From Candidatus Rokuibacteriota bacterium (GTDB lineage Bacteria > Methylomirabilota > Methylomirabilia > Rokubacteriales > CSP1-6), in assembly GCA_003220685.1 (NCBI GenBank), contig QHTE01000009.1, positions 1 to 53,954 on the forward strand: 53,954 nucleotides of DNA, read 5' to 3'. The position numbers and the translations under genes were made by a program. Below the pieces are notes generated by a model. It was not told the DNA's origin and did not search any database. It saw nothing but the letters and a program-made list of their open reading frames with translations. This document shows, piece by piece, positions 8,096 through 16,677 of this stretch. Numbering within the stretch: position 1 is the stretch's first letter; every line of letters starts with the position of its first letter.

Positions 8096-8500
8096 CTAGA
8101 AGTAGGCGGCCAGCTCGAGCCACCTCGACCGCATCGCGTTCTGCACGCGCGCGTAAGCCGCCAGCACGCGGTCGAGTTGCTCCGGCGATGGAATCTCGCG
8201 TCGTGCGAGCAAGGGAGCCAGGCCGTCCGCCATTAGGTCGGCCGAGCGGAGCGCCAGGAAGACCCCGGGCGGCAGCATCGGATCGACGAAGCCGAAAGCG
8301 TCCCCTGCCATGACCCAGCCTCGGCCGTAACCGCGCTCGGAGATCAGCTAGTAGTTGGCGTAGGTGGCCACCGGCGTCACGCGGTGTGCGCCCCCGGCAA
8401 TGGAGCTGAGCCGGGGATCGGCGGCGATTGCGCGCTCCTACGACCCTTCGCTCAAACGATCGGCGCTGCCTGGCCGCCTGGGTACTTCGTAGCGAATTGG
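8096..8500 (-). pseudogene. Remnant of flavin-dependent halogenase/oxidoreductase (C-terminal part)
   Basis: In one reading frame the stretch gives VTPVATYANY, a TAG at 8350-8348, then GRGWVMAGDAFGFVDPMLPPG. This is the conserved C-terminal FAD-contact region of tryptophan-halogenase-like flavoproteins (VGDAAGFVDPIFS type). A second in-frame TAG lies at 8440-8438, before ERAIAADPRLSS. The frame ends normally at TAG 8098-8096 after RSRWLELAAYF. The N-terminal Rossmann GxGxxG region is absent: the reductase gene begins right after 8500. A decayed, truncated gene is the simplest reading. Confidence 0.75.
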
Positions 8501-9001
8501 TCAGCCGGCGGACAGGACCCTGAAGACCGGAATCTCTGCGGCGATCGCCGCGAACTCTTCGAGGGGGGCGTCTTTGTCGACCGGGATGTGCGGCCGTGCG
8601 CCCGGTGCGCGCCGTAAAAAAGCCTTCAGCACCGGCGCTCGCTTGTCGACCGCGAACTCTTCCAGCCTCACCTGTTCCGTGCGACCGTGGCGAAGGACGG
8701 CCCGGCCAGCAGTGGCCTTCACGTTCCGGACCCAGGCGGCGTTGGCACCGTGATTCGAGACGAGGTATCGCTCGCGATCGAGCACGGCCATCACGAGCGG
8801 TAACGAAATCGTCCGTCCGGAGCGGCGACCTCGCACTTGCAGTGTGACGAGGTAATCCGGCGCGACACCCCGCGCGAACACCGTGGCCGCTCCTCGATTG
8901 AGCAAGCGGGCCAGCGCGTTGGGGCGCTGTCCCCGGTAGAGCCAACGCGCGAGCCGTTCCAACATCAACTTGACCCCGAAGCTCAACGAGGTCCAGTCCA
9001 T
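8501..9001 (-). CDS. Ddn-family F420-dependent nitroreductase-like protein
   Basis: 166 residues of the deazaflavin-dependent nitroreductase (Ddn/DUF385) split-barrel family. The core LVTLQVRGRRSGRTISLPL, then RYLVSNHGANAAWVRN and GRAVLRHG, matches the family F420-binding pattern. Members use reduced F420 on quinones, nitro compounds or fatty acids; the substrate here is unknown. ATG 9001 is used, with an internal ATG 12 codons later. A TATAGT hexamer (9016-9011) lies 9 nt upstream of the ATG with no Shine-Dalgarno site, suggesting a leaderless message. The presence of this enzyme implies that the host makes F420. Confidence 0.85.
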   Translation of the reverse strand: MDWTSLSFGVKLMLERLARWLYRGQRPNALARLLNRGAATVFARGVAPDYLVTLQVRGRRSGRTISLPLVMAVLDRERYLVSNHGANAAWVRNVKATAGRAVLRHGRTEQVRLEEFAVDKRAPVLKAFLRRAPGARPHIPVDKDAPLEEFAAIAAEIPVFRVLSAG

Positions 9002-9173
9002 GACGTCAAGACTATATAACAGCTCGACCGTGTCCGCCGCGGAGCGATCTCATGGGCCGATCCCGTGGGCGCGTCGCCAGCGCGAAGCTCGCGATCGCGT
9101 CGTGTCGACGGGCTTTCGGCCCCGGGGAAATGGCGACAAGGTACTATTGCCCGGGCCAAAGGCTGAGTTCGAG
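9002..9173. other. Intergenic, no gene seen
   Basis: About 170 bp between the Ddn-type gene start and the ychF stop. Apart from the minus-strand TATAGT at 9016-9011, I see no convincing ORF, RNA or repeat. Confidence 0.6.
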
Positions 9174-10253
9174 CTACTTGGCCACGTTGAACCGGAAGTG
9201 ACAGATCTCGCCGTCGCGCACGATGTAGTCCTTGCCCTCGAGCCGCTGCTGGCCGCGGGCGCGGAGCTCGGCGAACGATCCCTCGACCGCGACGAGGTCG
9301 TCGTAGCTCGCCACCTCGGCGCGGATGAAGCCCCGCTCGATGTCCGAATGCACGGTGCCGGCGGCGGCCTGGGCCCGCGTGCCCTCAGGGATCGGCCACG
9401 CGCGCACCTCGTCTTCGCCCACCGTGAAGAAGGAGACGAGCCCGAGCAGCGCGTAGCAGTCACTCAGCACGCGATGGATCGCCGGCTCCTCCAGTCCTAG
9501 ATCGGCCAGGAAGGCCCGCTGCTCGTCTCCGGCCAGCTCGGCTACCTCGGCCTCGATCACCGCCGAGACCCAGCCGATCCGGGTTTGCGCGCGCTGCGCC
9601 GCCCGCCCCAGTCCAAGCTTCTCGATCGCCGTCGGTCCGTCCGCGATCGCCTTCTCGTCGACGTTCACGCAGTGCAGGATCGGCTTCTGCGAGAGGAAGG
9701 TGTAGCCGCGGATCGCCCGCGCCTCGTCCGGGGTGAGTGCGACCGCCCGGAGCGGCGTCTCGCGCTCGAGCTCGTGCTTGAGCCGCGTCAGGATCGCCTG
9801 CTCCTTCACGTCGGCGTCCTTGCGCTGCTTCTTGATCGAGGCCTCCAGGCGCTCGAGGCGTCGGTCGACCACCTCGAGATCGGCGAGGATCAGCTCGGTG
9901 TCGAGATCCTCGATGTCGCGCTTCGGGGCCGGCGCGCCCAGGGCCTCGTCGGCGAAGGCCCGCACGACGTGCAGCAGCGCGTCGGCGTTCCTGAACTCTT
10001 TGGTGTCGAGGCCGGCCCGCTCGCCGCGCTCGATGCCGGCCAGGTCGACGACCTCGAACGTCGCGTACGTCGTCTTCTTCGGCTTGAAGATGGAGGCGAG
10101 CCGATCGACCCGCGAGTCCGGCACGCGCGCCACACCCGTGTGGAGCTCGGCGCGCCCCCCGTCGTAGCGCGCGGTCGCGACCTTCGAGCCCGTGAGCAGG
10201 TTGAACAGCGTTGTCTTGCCAGATTTGGGAAGCCCGATCAGGCCGATCTTCAT
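9174..10253 (-). CDS. ychF: Redox-regulated ATPase YchF (Obg-like)
   Basis: 359 residues, standard for YchF. The P-loop GLPKSGKTT is at residues 7-15, the DxxG equivalent is EVVDLAGI, and the NVDE segment (HCVNVDEKA) replaces the GTPase NKxD, which is why the family prefers ATP. The C-terminus has a TGS-like domain (FFTVGEDEVRAWPIPEGTRA and the final IVRDGEICHFRFNVAK). YchF associates with ribosomes and stress responses. The ATG at 10253 is preceded by CATAAT only 6 nt upstream, with no ribosome site. Confidence 0.95.
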   Translation of the reverse strand: MKIGLIGLPKSGKTTLFNLLTGSKVATARYDGGRAELHTGVARVPDSRVDRLASIFKPKKTTYATFEVVDLAGIERGERAGLDTKEFRNADALLHVVRAFADEALGAPAPKRDIEDLDTELILADLEVVDRRLERLEASIKKQRKDADVKEQAILTRLKHELERETPLRAVALTPDEARAIRGYTFLSQKPILHCVNVDEKAIADGPTAIEKLGLGRAAQRAQTRIGWVSAVIEAEVAELAGDEQRAFLADLGLEEPAIHRVLSDCYALLGLVSFFTVGEDEVRAWPIPEGTRAQAAAGTVHSDIERGFIRAEVASYDDLVAVEGSFAELRARGQQRLEGKDYIVRDGEICHFRFNVAK

Positions 10254-10259
10254 GGGCCG

Positions 10260-10265
10260 ATTATG
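10260..10265 (-). promoter_or_regulatory. -10 element (CATAAT) of ychF
   Basis: CATAAT on the minus strand ends 6 nt before the ychF ATG. Initiation about 7 nt downstream would start transcription at the codon itself, giving a leaderless mRNA. Confidence 0.45.
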
Positions 10266-10312
10266 CCAGGTGTCGTATCCTCGACAGCGTTCTGAGCCAT
10301 CCTTCGAAAGAC

Positions 10313-11173
10313 ATGGACCTCAAGGGCGCGGCCGTGGCCGTGCTCATCTCGATTCTCTGGGGCGCCAACACCGTCGTAATCAAGCTGGGCCTCGAGGAGG
10401 CCCCGCCGCTCCGGCTGGCGTGCATGCGGTTCGTCGTGGGTGGCGTCGTCATCTGCCTCTGGGCCTGGGCCACCGGGCGCTTCGCCGGCTTTCGAATCGA
10501 GCCCGCCGAATGGCGCCCGCTCGTGTCCCTGGGCCTCCTGTTCAGCGTGCAGATGGCCGCGACCAACGTCGGAACCTGGCTGACCAGCGCGGCGCACGCG
10601 TCGGTCTTGCTGAACCTCTACGCCGTCCACACCGTCGTCCTCGCCCACTTCCTGATCCCGGGCGATCGGCTGACCCTCCGAAAGCTCGCGGGCGTCCTCA
10701 TCGCCTATTCGGGAATCGTGCTGCTGGGCGCGCGCCAGATCGCGCGCGGCTCACCGACCCTGATCGGCGACGTCGTCGTGACGGTCGCCGGCTTCTTGCT
10801 CGCCGAGCGGACGATCTATCTGGCGCGCGCCGTCCAGCGCCTGGATCCGGTGAAGCTCCTCCTGACCCAGGCCATCGTCGGGACCGCGCTGTTCGTCGTC
10901 GTGTCCGCGCTGGTCGAGCCGGCGTCGACCCGCTGGACGCTGCGGCTCGCCGGCTCGATCGCCTATCAGGGCGTGCTGATCTCCGGATTCAACTTCGTGG
11001 TGAACCTGGCGCTGCTGCGCCGCTACCGGCCGAGCGCGCTCTCGGCATTCTTCCTGACGCAGCCGATCTTCGGCGTGATCGCGGCGGCCCTGGTCGCCGG
11101 CGACCCGCTCACCCTCGACCTCTTGATCGCGTGCGCGGCCGTCGCGGTCGGGATCGGCCTCACGAGCCGCTGA
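10313..11173 (+). CDS. EamA/DMT-family transporter
   Basis: 286 residues with about ten hydrophobic helices in two homologous halves, starting [21 protein letters not shown] (first EamA repeat). A second repeat starts near [21 protein letters not shown]. Family members export or import metabolites across the inner membrane; the substrate cannot be predicted. The ATG at 10313 is preferred because the first helix begins right after it; upstream codons of the same frame add charged sequence. It is divergent from ychF. Confidence 0.85.
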   Translation: MDLKGAAVAVLISILWGANTVVIKLGLEEAPPLRLACMRFVVGGVVICLWAWATGRFAGFRIEPAEWRPLVSLGLLFSVQMAATNVGTWLTSAAHASVLLNLYAVHTVVLAHFLIPGDRLTLRKLAGVLIAYSGIVLLGARQIARGSPTLIGDVVVTVAGFLLAERTIYLARAVQRLDPVKLLLTQAIVGTALFVVVSALVEPASTRWTLRLAGSIAYQGVLISGFNFVVNLALLRRYRPSALSAFFLTQPIFGVIAAALVAGDPLTLDLLIACAAVAVGIGLTSR

Positions 11174-11189
11174 GCTCGGCGCCTCACGG

Positions 11190-11195
11190 TATAAT
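11190..11195 (+). promoter_or_regulatory. -10 element (TATAAT) of queF
   Basis: A perfect TATAAT lies 6 nt before the queF ATG at 11202. No ribosome site fits between them, so the message is probably leaderless. The -35 region is not obvious. Confidence 0.5.
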
Positions 11196-11201
11196 CGCGC
11201 C

Positions 11202-11567
11202 ATGCCGTCGGTCCCGTCGAAGACGCTCGAGATCGTGCCCAACCCGCACCCGGATCGTGACTACGAAGTCACGATGACCGTGCCCGAGTTCACCTGCCTC
11301 TGCCCGATGACGGGCCAGCCGGACTTCGCGACGATCCGCATCCGCTACGTGCCCGACGAGCACCTGGTCGAGCTGAAGTCGCTCAAGCTCTACCTCTGGT
11401 CGTTCCGGCAGGAAGGCGCGTTTCACGAGGACGTGACCAACCGGATCCTGAACGACTTCGTGGCCGCCGCCAACCCGCGCTGGCTCGAGGTGACGGGCGA
11501 CTTCAACGTGCGCGGCGGCATCAAAACCGAGGTCCGCGTGACGCACGGTAAGCGCCCGGAGATCTAG
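11202..11567 (+). CDS. queF: NADPH-dependent 7-cyano-7-deazaguanine reductase QueF (type I)
   Basis: 121 residues, the short unimodular QueF. It has [13 protein letters not shown], with catalytic Cys34 (thioimide) and Asp41 at the expected seven-residue distance, and the QueF signature [13 protein letters not shown]. It reduces preQ0 to preQ1 in queuosine biosynthesis. Other queuosine genes are not in the window, so the gene stands alone between an EamA transporter and a methyltransferase. Confidence 0.95.
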   Translation: MPSVPSKTLEIVPNPHPDRDYEVTMTVPEFTCLCPMTGQPDFATIRIRYVPDEHLVELKSLKLYLWSFRQEGAFHEDVTNRILNDFVAAANPRWLEVTGDFNVRGGIKTEVRVTHGKRPEI

Positions 11568-11572
11568 CAGGA

Positions 11573-12397
11573 TCAGGCCGCCTTTCGCCCCAGCGCCTCG
11601 ACGTGGACGAACATCCACGTCGCATCCGGATGCGAGCCCCACGCCCTGAACGCTGCGGCCATCGACTCGATCTCGGCTCGCGTCGCAAATCCGTACTCGA
11701 CCGGACGCTCGCCCATGGGCGAGGTCAGCAGGCGATCCGCGTAGGCTTCGCCCCACGCCGCGGTGTCAGCGGGCGTGGTGTAGCACCACGCAGCAGCCGT
11801 GATCCGGACGTCAACGACGTCGCTCGCGTTGAAGAGCGAACGAAGCTGACGGCCCATCTGCGGCTCGCCGCCATTGCGGTACCACGTTTGATGGTGGACC
11901 TCCACGAACCGATCGATCCACGGATCCCGCGGCCAGTACGCCGCCGTGCCCCAGTCGACGTCGCGCACCGCAACGAGGCCACCCGGTCGGACGACGCGAA
12001 GCATTTCGCGTAGCGCGGATCCGCGTTCGTGCAGGTGCTGCAGCACCTGATGGGCGTAGACGACGTCGAACAAGGCATCGGCGAATCGCAGCCGGTAGAC
12101 GCTCCCCTCCTCGTACTGGAGATTGGCCAGTCCTCGCGCGGCGGCATCGTGTCGCGCGCCGTCGAGAGCTTCCTTGGAGAGATCAATGCCGACCACCTGC
12201 CCCGGGGCTAGCCGTTCCGCGAGGCCGCGCGTGATACTTCCAGGCCCACAGCCGACGTCGAGAAGCCGCATGCCGGGTCGCAGATGCGGCAGGAGGAACG
12301 CCGCCGCCTCGTCGGCGGTGCGTTGCGCATGCTGCTGGAGCGTCGCCGGCGCGTGGCCGTGGGTGTACTTCTCGTGGCGAAGAGGCTGGTCTGTCAT
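11573..12397 (-). CDS. Class I SAM-dependent methyltransferase
   Basis: 274 residues. Motif I is LLDVGCGPGSITRGLA, followed by VVGIDLSKEALDGA, the acidic/aromatic segment FDVVYAHQVLQHL and LRVVRPGGLVAVRDVDWG. The C-terminal part (TWYRNGGEPQMGRQL) resembles small-molecule methyltransferases of the Methyltransf_11/25 type. The substrate is unknown. The ATG at 12397 has a GAGGCGAG site upstream and lies 18 bp after the alcohol dehydrogenase stop, so the two are probably co-transcribed. Confidence 0.85.
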   Translation of the reverse strand: MTDQPLRHEKYTHGHAPATLQQHAQRTADEAAAFLLPHLRPGMRLLDVGCGPGSITRGLAERLAPGQVVGIDLSKEALDGARHDAAARGLANLQYEEGSVYRLRFADALFDVVYAHQVLQHLHERGSALREMLRVVRPGGLVAVRDVDWGTAAYWPRDPWIDRFVEVHHQTWYRNGGEPQMGRQLRSLFNASDVVDVRITAAAWCYTTPADTAAWGEAYADRLLTSPMGERPVEYGFATRAEIESMAAAFRAWGSHPDATWMFVHVEALGRKAA

Positions 12398-12415
12398 GCT
12401 CTCGCCTCGCAGGAA

Positions 12416-13420
12416 TCAGATCTCGATGGCGACCTTGATGGAGCTCGGGTCCGTGTGTGCGTCGAAGGCCGCACCGATCCGGTCGAGACCGAACCGATGG
12501 GTGATCAGCGGCGTCGTCCGGACCGCGCCGCTGCCGACGAGGCGCAGCGCTTCGGGGAACTCGTTCTGATAGATCATCGAGCCGGTCAACGTCACTTCGC
12601 GGCGGACGACCGAGAAGAACGACACCGGCGTGGGCTCGTGGGGCAATCCAGTGAGCACGACCCGGCCGCCCGGGCGCACGAGCTCGAGTGCGTGCGTGAC
12701 CGCCTCTGCCGTGCCGGCGGTCTCGATGACGAGATCCACGCCTTCCCGCCCGGAAAACCGGCGCGCGGCGTCCGCGAGCGCGCCGTCGACGGTCGCGTGC
12801 GTCGCATCGGCGCCGAGCTCGGTCGCGAGGGCGAAGCGTCGCCGTGAGCGGCTCGTTACCATCACCCTGGCGCCGTCGGCCCGAAGCACTTGCAGGGCCA
12901 AGAGCCCGAGGGTCCCCGCCCCGACGATCGCGGCGGTCTCGCCGGGCTTCGGATCTCCGCGAGCGACGGCCCGGACCACCACGGCGAGCGGCTCAGCGAG
13001 CAGCAGTGCATCGGTGCCGGCGCCCGCGGCGGCGCGCCAGCAGCACTGAGCCGGGACGCGGACCAGCTCGGCGAAGCCGCCGTCGGCGTTGATGCCGATC
13101 GTCGTCCGGGACAGGCACAGGTTGCGGTTGCCCTCGCGGCAGAGCGGGCAGTGGCCGCACGAATAGTTGGGCTCGACGACCACCGGATCGCCCGGGCCGA
13201 CGCGCGTCACGTCTGAGGCGACGGCCTCGACGCGGCCGACGAGCTCGTGCCCCATGACGCGCGGATACGCGACCGGCCTCGCGCCGGACCAGATCTCGTA
13301 GTCCGTGCCGCAGAGACCCGCCGCGACCATGCGGACGAGGACCTCGCCCGGCCCCGGTCGAGGATCTCGCATGCTCTCGACGCGAAGATCGCGCGGGCCG
13401 TGGAGAATCGCCGCCTTCAT
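12416..13420 (-). CDS. Zinc-dependent medium-chain alcohol dehydrogenase
   Basis: 334 residues. It has the catalytic zinc ligand region AAGLCGTDYEIW and GHELVGRVEAV, the four-cysteine structural zinc lobe CGHCPLCREGNRNLC, and the Rossmann loop AAIVGAGTLGLLALQ. This is the threonine/sorbitol dehydrogenase-like branch acting on secondary alcohols or polyols. The ATG at 13420 begins MKAAILHGPRD, the usual family N-terminus; the in-frame extension to 13456 is rejected. TAGATT ends 7 nt before the ATG without a ribosome site, suggesting a leaderless start. Confidence 0.9.
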   Translation of the reverse strand: MKAAILHGPRDLRVESMRDPRPGPGEVLVRMVAAGLCGTDYEIWSGARPVAYPRVMGHELVGRVEAVASDVTRVGPGDPVVVEPNYSCGHCPLCREGNRNLCLSRTTIGINADGGFAELVRVPAQCCWRAAAGAGTDALLLAEPLAVVVRAVARGDPKPGETAAIVGAGTLGLLALQVLRADGARVMVTSRSRRRFALATELGADATHATVDGALADAARRFSGREGVDLVIETAGTAEAVTHALELVRPGGRVVLTGLPHEPTPVSFFSVVRREVTLTGSMIYQNEFPEALRLVGSGAVRTTPLITHRFGLDRIGAAFDAHTDPSSIKVAIEI

Positions 13421-13427
13421 GGCCGAC

Positions 13428-13433
13428 AATCTA
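13428..13433 (-). promoter_or_regulatory. -10 element (TAGATT) of the alcohol dehydrogenase gene
   Basis: TAGATT on the minus strand lies 7 nt before ATG 13420, inside the 70-bp gap after the SDR gene, so the dehydrogenase could have its own promoter. No strong -35 is visible. Confidence 0.35.
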
Positions 13434-13490
13434 CTCGACGGTCTCCCGCGGAGCAACCTGGCAGGCGGCCGAGACCGGTCCAGCCGCCGA

Positions 13491-14255
13491 CTACGCGGCC
13501 GAGTGGCCGCCGTCGAGGAAGAGCGTCTGGCCGGTCATGAAATCGGAGCTCGCCGACGCGAGATAGACGGCCAGCGGCCCGATCTCGTCGGGCCGTCCGA
13601 TTCGGCGGGCCGGAATGTCGCGCGTCAGGCGCTGATGGATGGCGGGAACCGCGAACGCCTCGTTGGTCATGTCGGTCGCGAACCAGCCCGGCGCGATCGC
13701 GTTCACCTGGACGTTGTGCCGTGCCCACTCGACGCCGAGCGTGCGCGTGAGCGCGATGATCCCGCCCTTCGTCGCGCCGTAGACCGCGTAGCCCGGCAGG
13801 CCGACCTGGCCGAGCACCGAGGCGACGTTGATCACCTTGCCGGACTTCTGCGCGATCAGGTGCGGCCCGGCGGCCCGGCAGCCGTTGAAGACACCGGTCA
13901 GGTTCACGTCGAGCATGAAGCGCCAGTCGTCGGATGTCATCTCGACCAGGGGCGCGACCTTCGCCACGCCGGAGTTGTTGACGACGATGTCGAGACGACC
14001 GAGCTCGCGGATCGTCCGTTGCACCAGCGCGTCGACCTCGGCGTAGCTCGAGACGTCGGTGGGCGCGACGAGTGCGCGGCGGCCGGCGGGCGCTGCCAGG
14101 TGCGCGGTCTCCTCGAGCGCTGCTTTCGAGCGCGCGGCGAGCGCCACGTCGGCGCCGGCTTCGGCCAGCGCCACCGCGATCGCCCGGCCGAGACCTCGGC
14201 TGGCGCCGGTGATCATCGCGACCTTGCCGGCCAGGAGCCCCGGCGCCGAGGTCAG
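13491..14255 (-). CDS. Short-chain dehydrogenase/reductase (FabG-like), probable CTG start
   Basis: 254 residues with classical SDR features: TGASRGLG cofactor loop, NNSG (variant of NNAG), catalytic YGATK (YxxxK) with the preceding serine in NVASVLGQ, and the C-terminal GQTLFLDGGHSA. The likely role is NAD(P)-dependent oxidoreduction of a 3-hydroxyacyl or similar substrate. The frame has no ATG, GTG or TTG near the expected N-terminus; the first ATG lies inside the cofactor loop. CTG at 14255 overlaps the ligase stop as CTGA and has GAGGAG eight bases upstream, so CTG initiation is the best reading. It is coupled to the acyl-CoA synthetase. Confidence 0.85.
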   Translation of the reverse strand: MTSAPGLLAGKVAMITGASRGLGRAIAVALAEAGADVALAARSKAALEETAHLAAPAGRRALVAPTDVSSYAEVDALVQRTIRELGRLDIVVNNSGVAKVAPLVEMTSDDWRFMLDVNLTGVFNGCRAAGPHLIAQKSGKVINVASVLGQVGLPGYAVYGATKGGIIALTRTLGVEWARHNVQVNAIAPGWFATDMTNEAFAVPAIHQRLTRDIPARRIGRPDEIGPLAVYLASASSDFMTGQTLFLDGGHSAA

Positions 14256-16048
14256 CGGTAGAGCTCCTCGATCGCGTCCTTGTACTTCTGCGAGACGACC
14301 TTCCGCTTCACCTTCAGGGTCGGCGTCAGCTCGCCGCCGTCGAGTGTGAAGTCGGTGGGCAGGACCGAGAAGCGCTTGATCTTGGCGTACGACTGCAGCT
14401 GCGTGTTCTTTTCCTCCACCGTGCGGCCCACGCGCTCGGCCACCTTCGGGTGCTTGACGATGGCCGCCGTCTCGCTGGTCAGGATCCCCTGCTCGCGCGC
14501 GAACTTCGACAGCTCTTCGGGGTTGATCGTGATCAACGCCACGGGGTACGGGCGCCGATCGCCGTAGACCATCACCTGGCTGATGAACGGATCGGCCTTC
14601 AGGAGGTTCTCGATGTTCTGGGGCGCGATGTTCATGCCGCCCGCCGTCACGATCAGGTCCTTCTTGCGGTCGGTGATCGTGAGGAATCCGTCCTGGTCGA
14701 TCGTGCCGATGTCCCCTGTGTGGAGCCACCCTTCCGTATCGAAGACCTCGTGGGTCGCCTCGGGCTGCTTGTAGTAGCCGAGCGTCGCGATGTTGGGTCC
14801 TCGGGCCAGGATCTCTCCGTCCGCGGCGATTCTCAGCTGGACTCCCGGCAGGCTCTGGCCGACCGTGCCGAACTTGAAGCGGTCGGGCCGGTTGAACGTG
14901 AGCGCCGGGCACGTCTCGGTGAGGCCGTAGCCCTCGAGCAGCAGGATGCCGGCGGCGTGGAAGAACTCGGCGATGTCACGCGAGAGCGGGGCGCCGCCCG
15001 ACACGGCCCACTGCAGGCGCCCGCCCAGCGCGGCGTGGAGCTTCGAGAACACCAGCTTGTGGGCGAGCTTTCGCTTCAGCTCCAGCGCCGTCGGCACGGG
15101 CTGGCCGCGCTGCTGATGGCGACTCACGTCACGGCCGACGGATACCGCCCAGTTGAAGATCTTCTTCTTCGCGGGGGAGCCTGCCTCTACGCCGGCGAGG
15201 ATCTTTCCGTACACCTTCTCGAACACGCGCGGCACGCTGCAGATGAAATGAGGCTGCGTTTCCTTGAGGTTGTCCCCGACCTTGTCGAGGTTCTCCGCGA
15301 ACGCAGTGGTCAGCCCATGCGTCACGCCGAGGAACGACTCGAGCCGGGCGAACGAATGCGCGAGCGGCAGGAACAGGAGGTGCACCCAGCCCTCCTGCAC
15401 CGGGGTCGCCTGTTTCGACGCCGTCACGGCGGCGACGTGGTTGCCGTGGGTCTGCATCACGCCTTTCGGCGGACCGGTCGTGCCCGACGTGTAGACGATC
15501 GTCGCCAGATCGGTCGGGCGAGTCGTGGCGACGCGCTCGGCGAGCGTGCTCTTGTGCGCCGCGCCGTTCTCGCGTCCCAACCGGCGGAGCGAGTCCCAGG
15601 TCATCACCATCTTCGGCGGCTGCGGAGCGTCGTAGCCGGCGATGACGACGACCTGCTGGAGCCCGGGCATCTTGTCGCGAGCTTGCAAGACCTTCGCGAG
15701 CTGGACGGGGTCCTCGACGATGATGGTTTTCGCGCCCGAGTCGTTCACCACGTACGCGATCAGATCGGGCGGATAGGTCGGGTAGACGGGCACCGTCACG
15801 CATCCGGCGCTGAAGATCGCAAAGTCGGCCTGGACCCACTCGGCCCGGCTCGTGGACAGGAGCGCCACCATGTCGCCCTTCTCGCGACCGAGCGCGACAA
15901 GGCCGAGGGCGGCCTCTCGAACGATGTCCCCTATCTGGCGCCACGTGAGCGTCTTCCACTGGGCGCCCTGCTTGAACTGCTGCGCGGGACGGTCACCACT
16001 GCGCTCGACGCGATCCCAGAACATCCGAGCGAGGGTGTCGGCGGCCAT
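14252..16048 (-). CDS. Long-chain acyl-CoA synthetase (AMP-forming)
   Basis: 598 residues, the length of the FAA1/FadD15-type long-chain ligases. Visible motifs: P-loop YTSGTTGPPKGVMQTHGN, the substrate motif LLEGYGLTETCP, and GWLHTGDIGTIDQDGFLTITDRKKD with the hinge Asp and the catalytic C-terminal lysine region. It activates fatty acids to acyl-CoA via acyl-AMP. The ATG at 16048 has GGAGGATCC directly upstream. It is first in an operon with the SDR and perhaps the alcohol dehydrogenase, and sits next to the PHA cluster, consistent with fatty-acid feeding into storage polymer or beta-oxidation. Confidence 0.92.
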   Translation of the reverse strand: MAADTLARMFWDRVERSGDRPAQQFKQGAQWKTLTWRQIGDIVREAALGLVALGREKGDMVALLSTSRAEWVQADFAIFSAGCVTVPVYPTYPPDLIAYVVNDSGAKTIIVEDPVQLAKVLQARDKMPGLQQVVVIAGYDAPQPPKMVMTWDSLRRLGRENGAAHKSTLAERVATTRPTDLATIVYTSGTTGPPKGVMQTHGNHVAAVTASKQATPVQEGWVHLLFLPLAHSFARLESFLGVTHGLTTAFAENLDKVGDNLKETQPHFICSVPRVFEKVYGKILAGVEAGSPAKKKIFNWAVSVGRDVSRHQQRGQPVPTALELKRKLAHKLVFSKLHAALGGRLQWAVSGGAPLSRDIAEFFHAAGILLLEGYGLTETCPALTFNRPDRFKFGTVGQSLPGVQLRIAADGEILARGPNIATLGYYKQPEATHEVFDTEGWLHTGDIGTIDQDGFLTITDRKKDLIVTAGGMNIAPQNIENLLKADPFISQVMVYGDRRPYPVALITINPEELSKFAREQGILTSETAAIVKHPKVAERVGRTVEEKNTQLQSYAKIKRFSVLPTDFTLDGGELTPTLKVKRKVVSQKYKDAIEELYR

Positions 16049-16130
16049 AGGATCCTCCGTCTAAGGCATCAATTTGAAAGGGATAAGCGACGGTAGCACA
16101 CCTCCTATAACGCGGTGCGTGAAATATTGG

Positions 16131-16158
16131 TTGACTCGCTAACGCGACGCGTTATACT
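16131..16158 (+). promoter_or_regulatory. Sigma-70 promoter of the phasin gene
   Basis: TTGACT (16131-16136), a 16-bp spacer and TATACT (16153-16158) form one of the best sigma-70-type promoters in the window. It drives the phasin gene with a leader of about 65 nt ending in AGGAGG. A strong promoter fits the abundance of phasins. Confidence 0.7.
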
Positions 16159-16228
16159 CGGAATCGAGTCGAGTGGGTATCGCGAACGAAGCCACAACGA
16201 AACAGAATCGATCTGCAGGAGGAAACGC

Positions 16229-16672
16229 ATGGACGATCGGAAAAGCGCGGAAGAGACCTTCGGTCAGCTCGCCGGCAAAGTGGTCGAGACGATGACGGTG
16301 TGGGCCGACGCCAATCAGCGGGTGCTGCGCGAGCTCGTCGAGCTCTCGGCGGCGACGGCGAAAGAGGGTGTGAGGCTCTGCGGCGAACTCCAGCAGGGCG
16401 CGATCGAGACCTTGCGGAGCTCTCAATCCGCCGCCGCGCACTGGCAGGGCGCCTGGTCCGACGGCGCCAAGGATCCCGCGCAGCTGTACCAGAAGGCGCT
16501 GCTGAGCGGCGTCGACGGCGTCGAGAAGGCGGTCAAGCTGATGGAAGGACAAGCCCAGGCGATCACTCGCTCGGCCGAGCGGATTCAGACGTCGGCGGAG
16601 CAGGCCGGCAAGGGTATCCAGGAGACCTACGCGGCAGTCGTCGAGAAGATGAAAGGCGTCTACCAGAGCTAG
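16229..16672 (+). CDS. Phasin-family PHA granule protein
   Basis: 147 residues, helical, without signal peptide or cysteine clusters. Amphipathic repeats such as ANQRVLRELVELSAATAKEG and the alanine/glutamine-rich tail match the phasin family, which coats polyhydroxyalkanoate granules. The ATG at 16229 follows a perfect AGGAGG (16217-16222). It lies tail-to-tail with phaR (5-bp gap) and beside the PHA synthase genes, which supports the call. Confidence 0.8.
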   Translation: MDDRKSAEETFGQLAGKVVETMTVWADANQRVLRELVELSAATAKEGVRLCGELQQGAIETLRSSQSAAAHWQGAWSDGAKDPAQLYQKALLSGVDGVEKAVKLMEGQAQAITRSAERIQTSAEQAGKGIQETYAAVVEKMKGVYQS

Positions 16673-16677
16673 AACAG

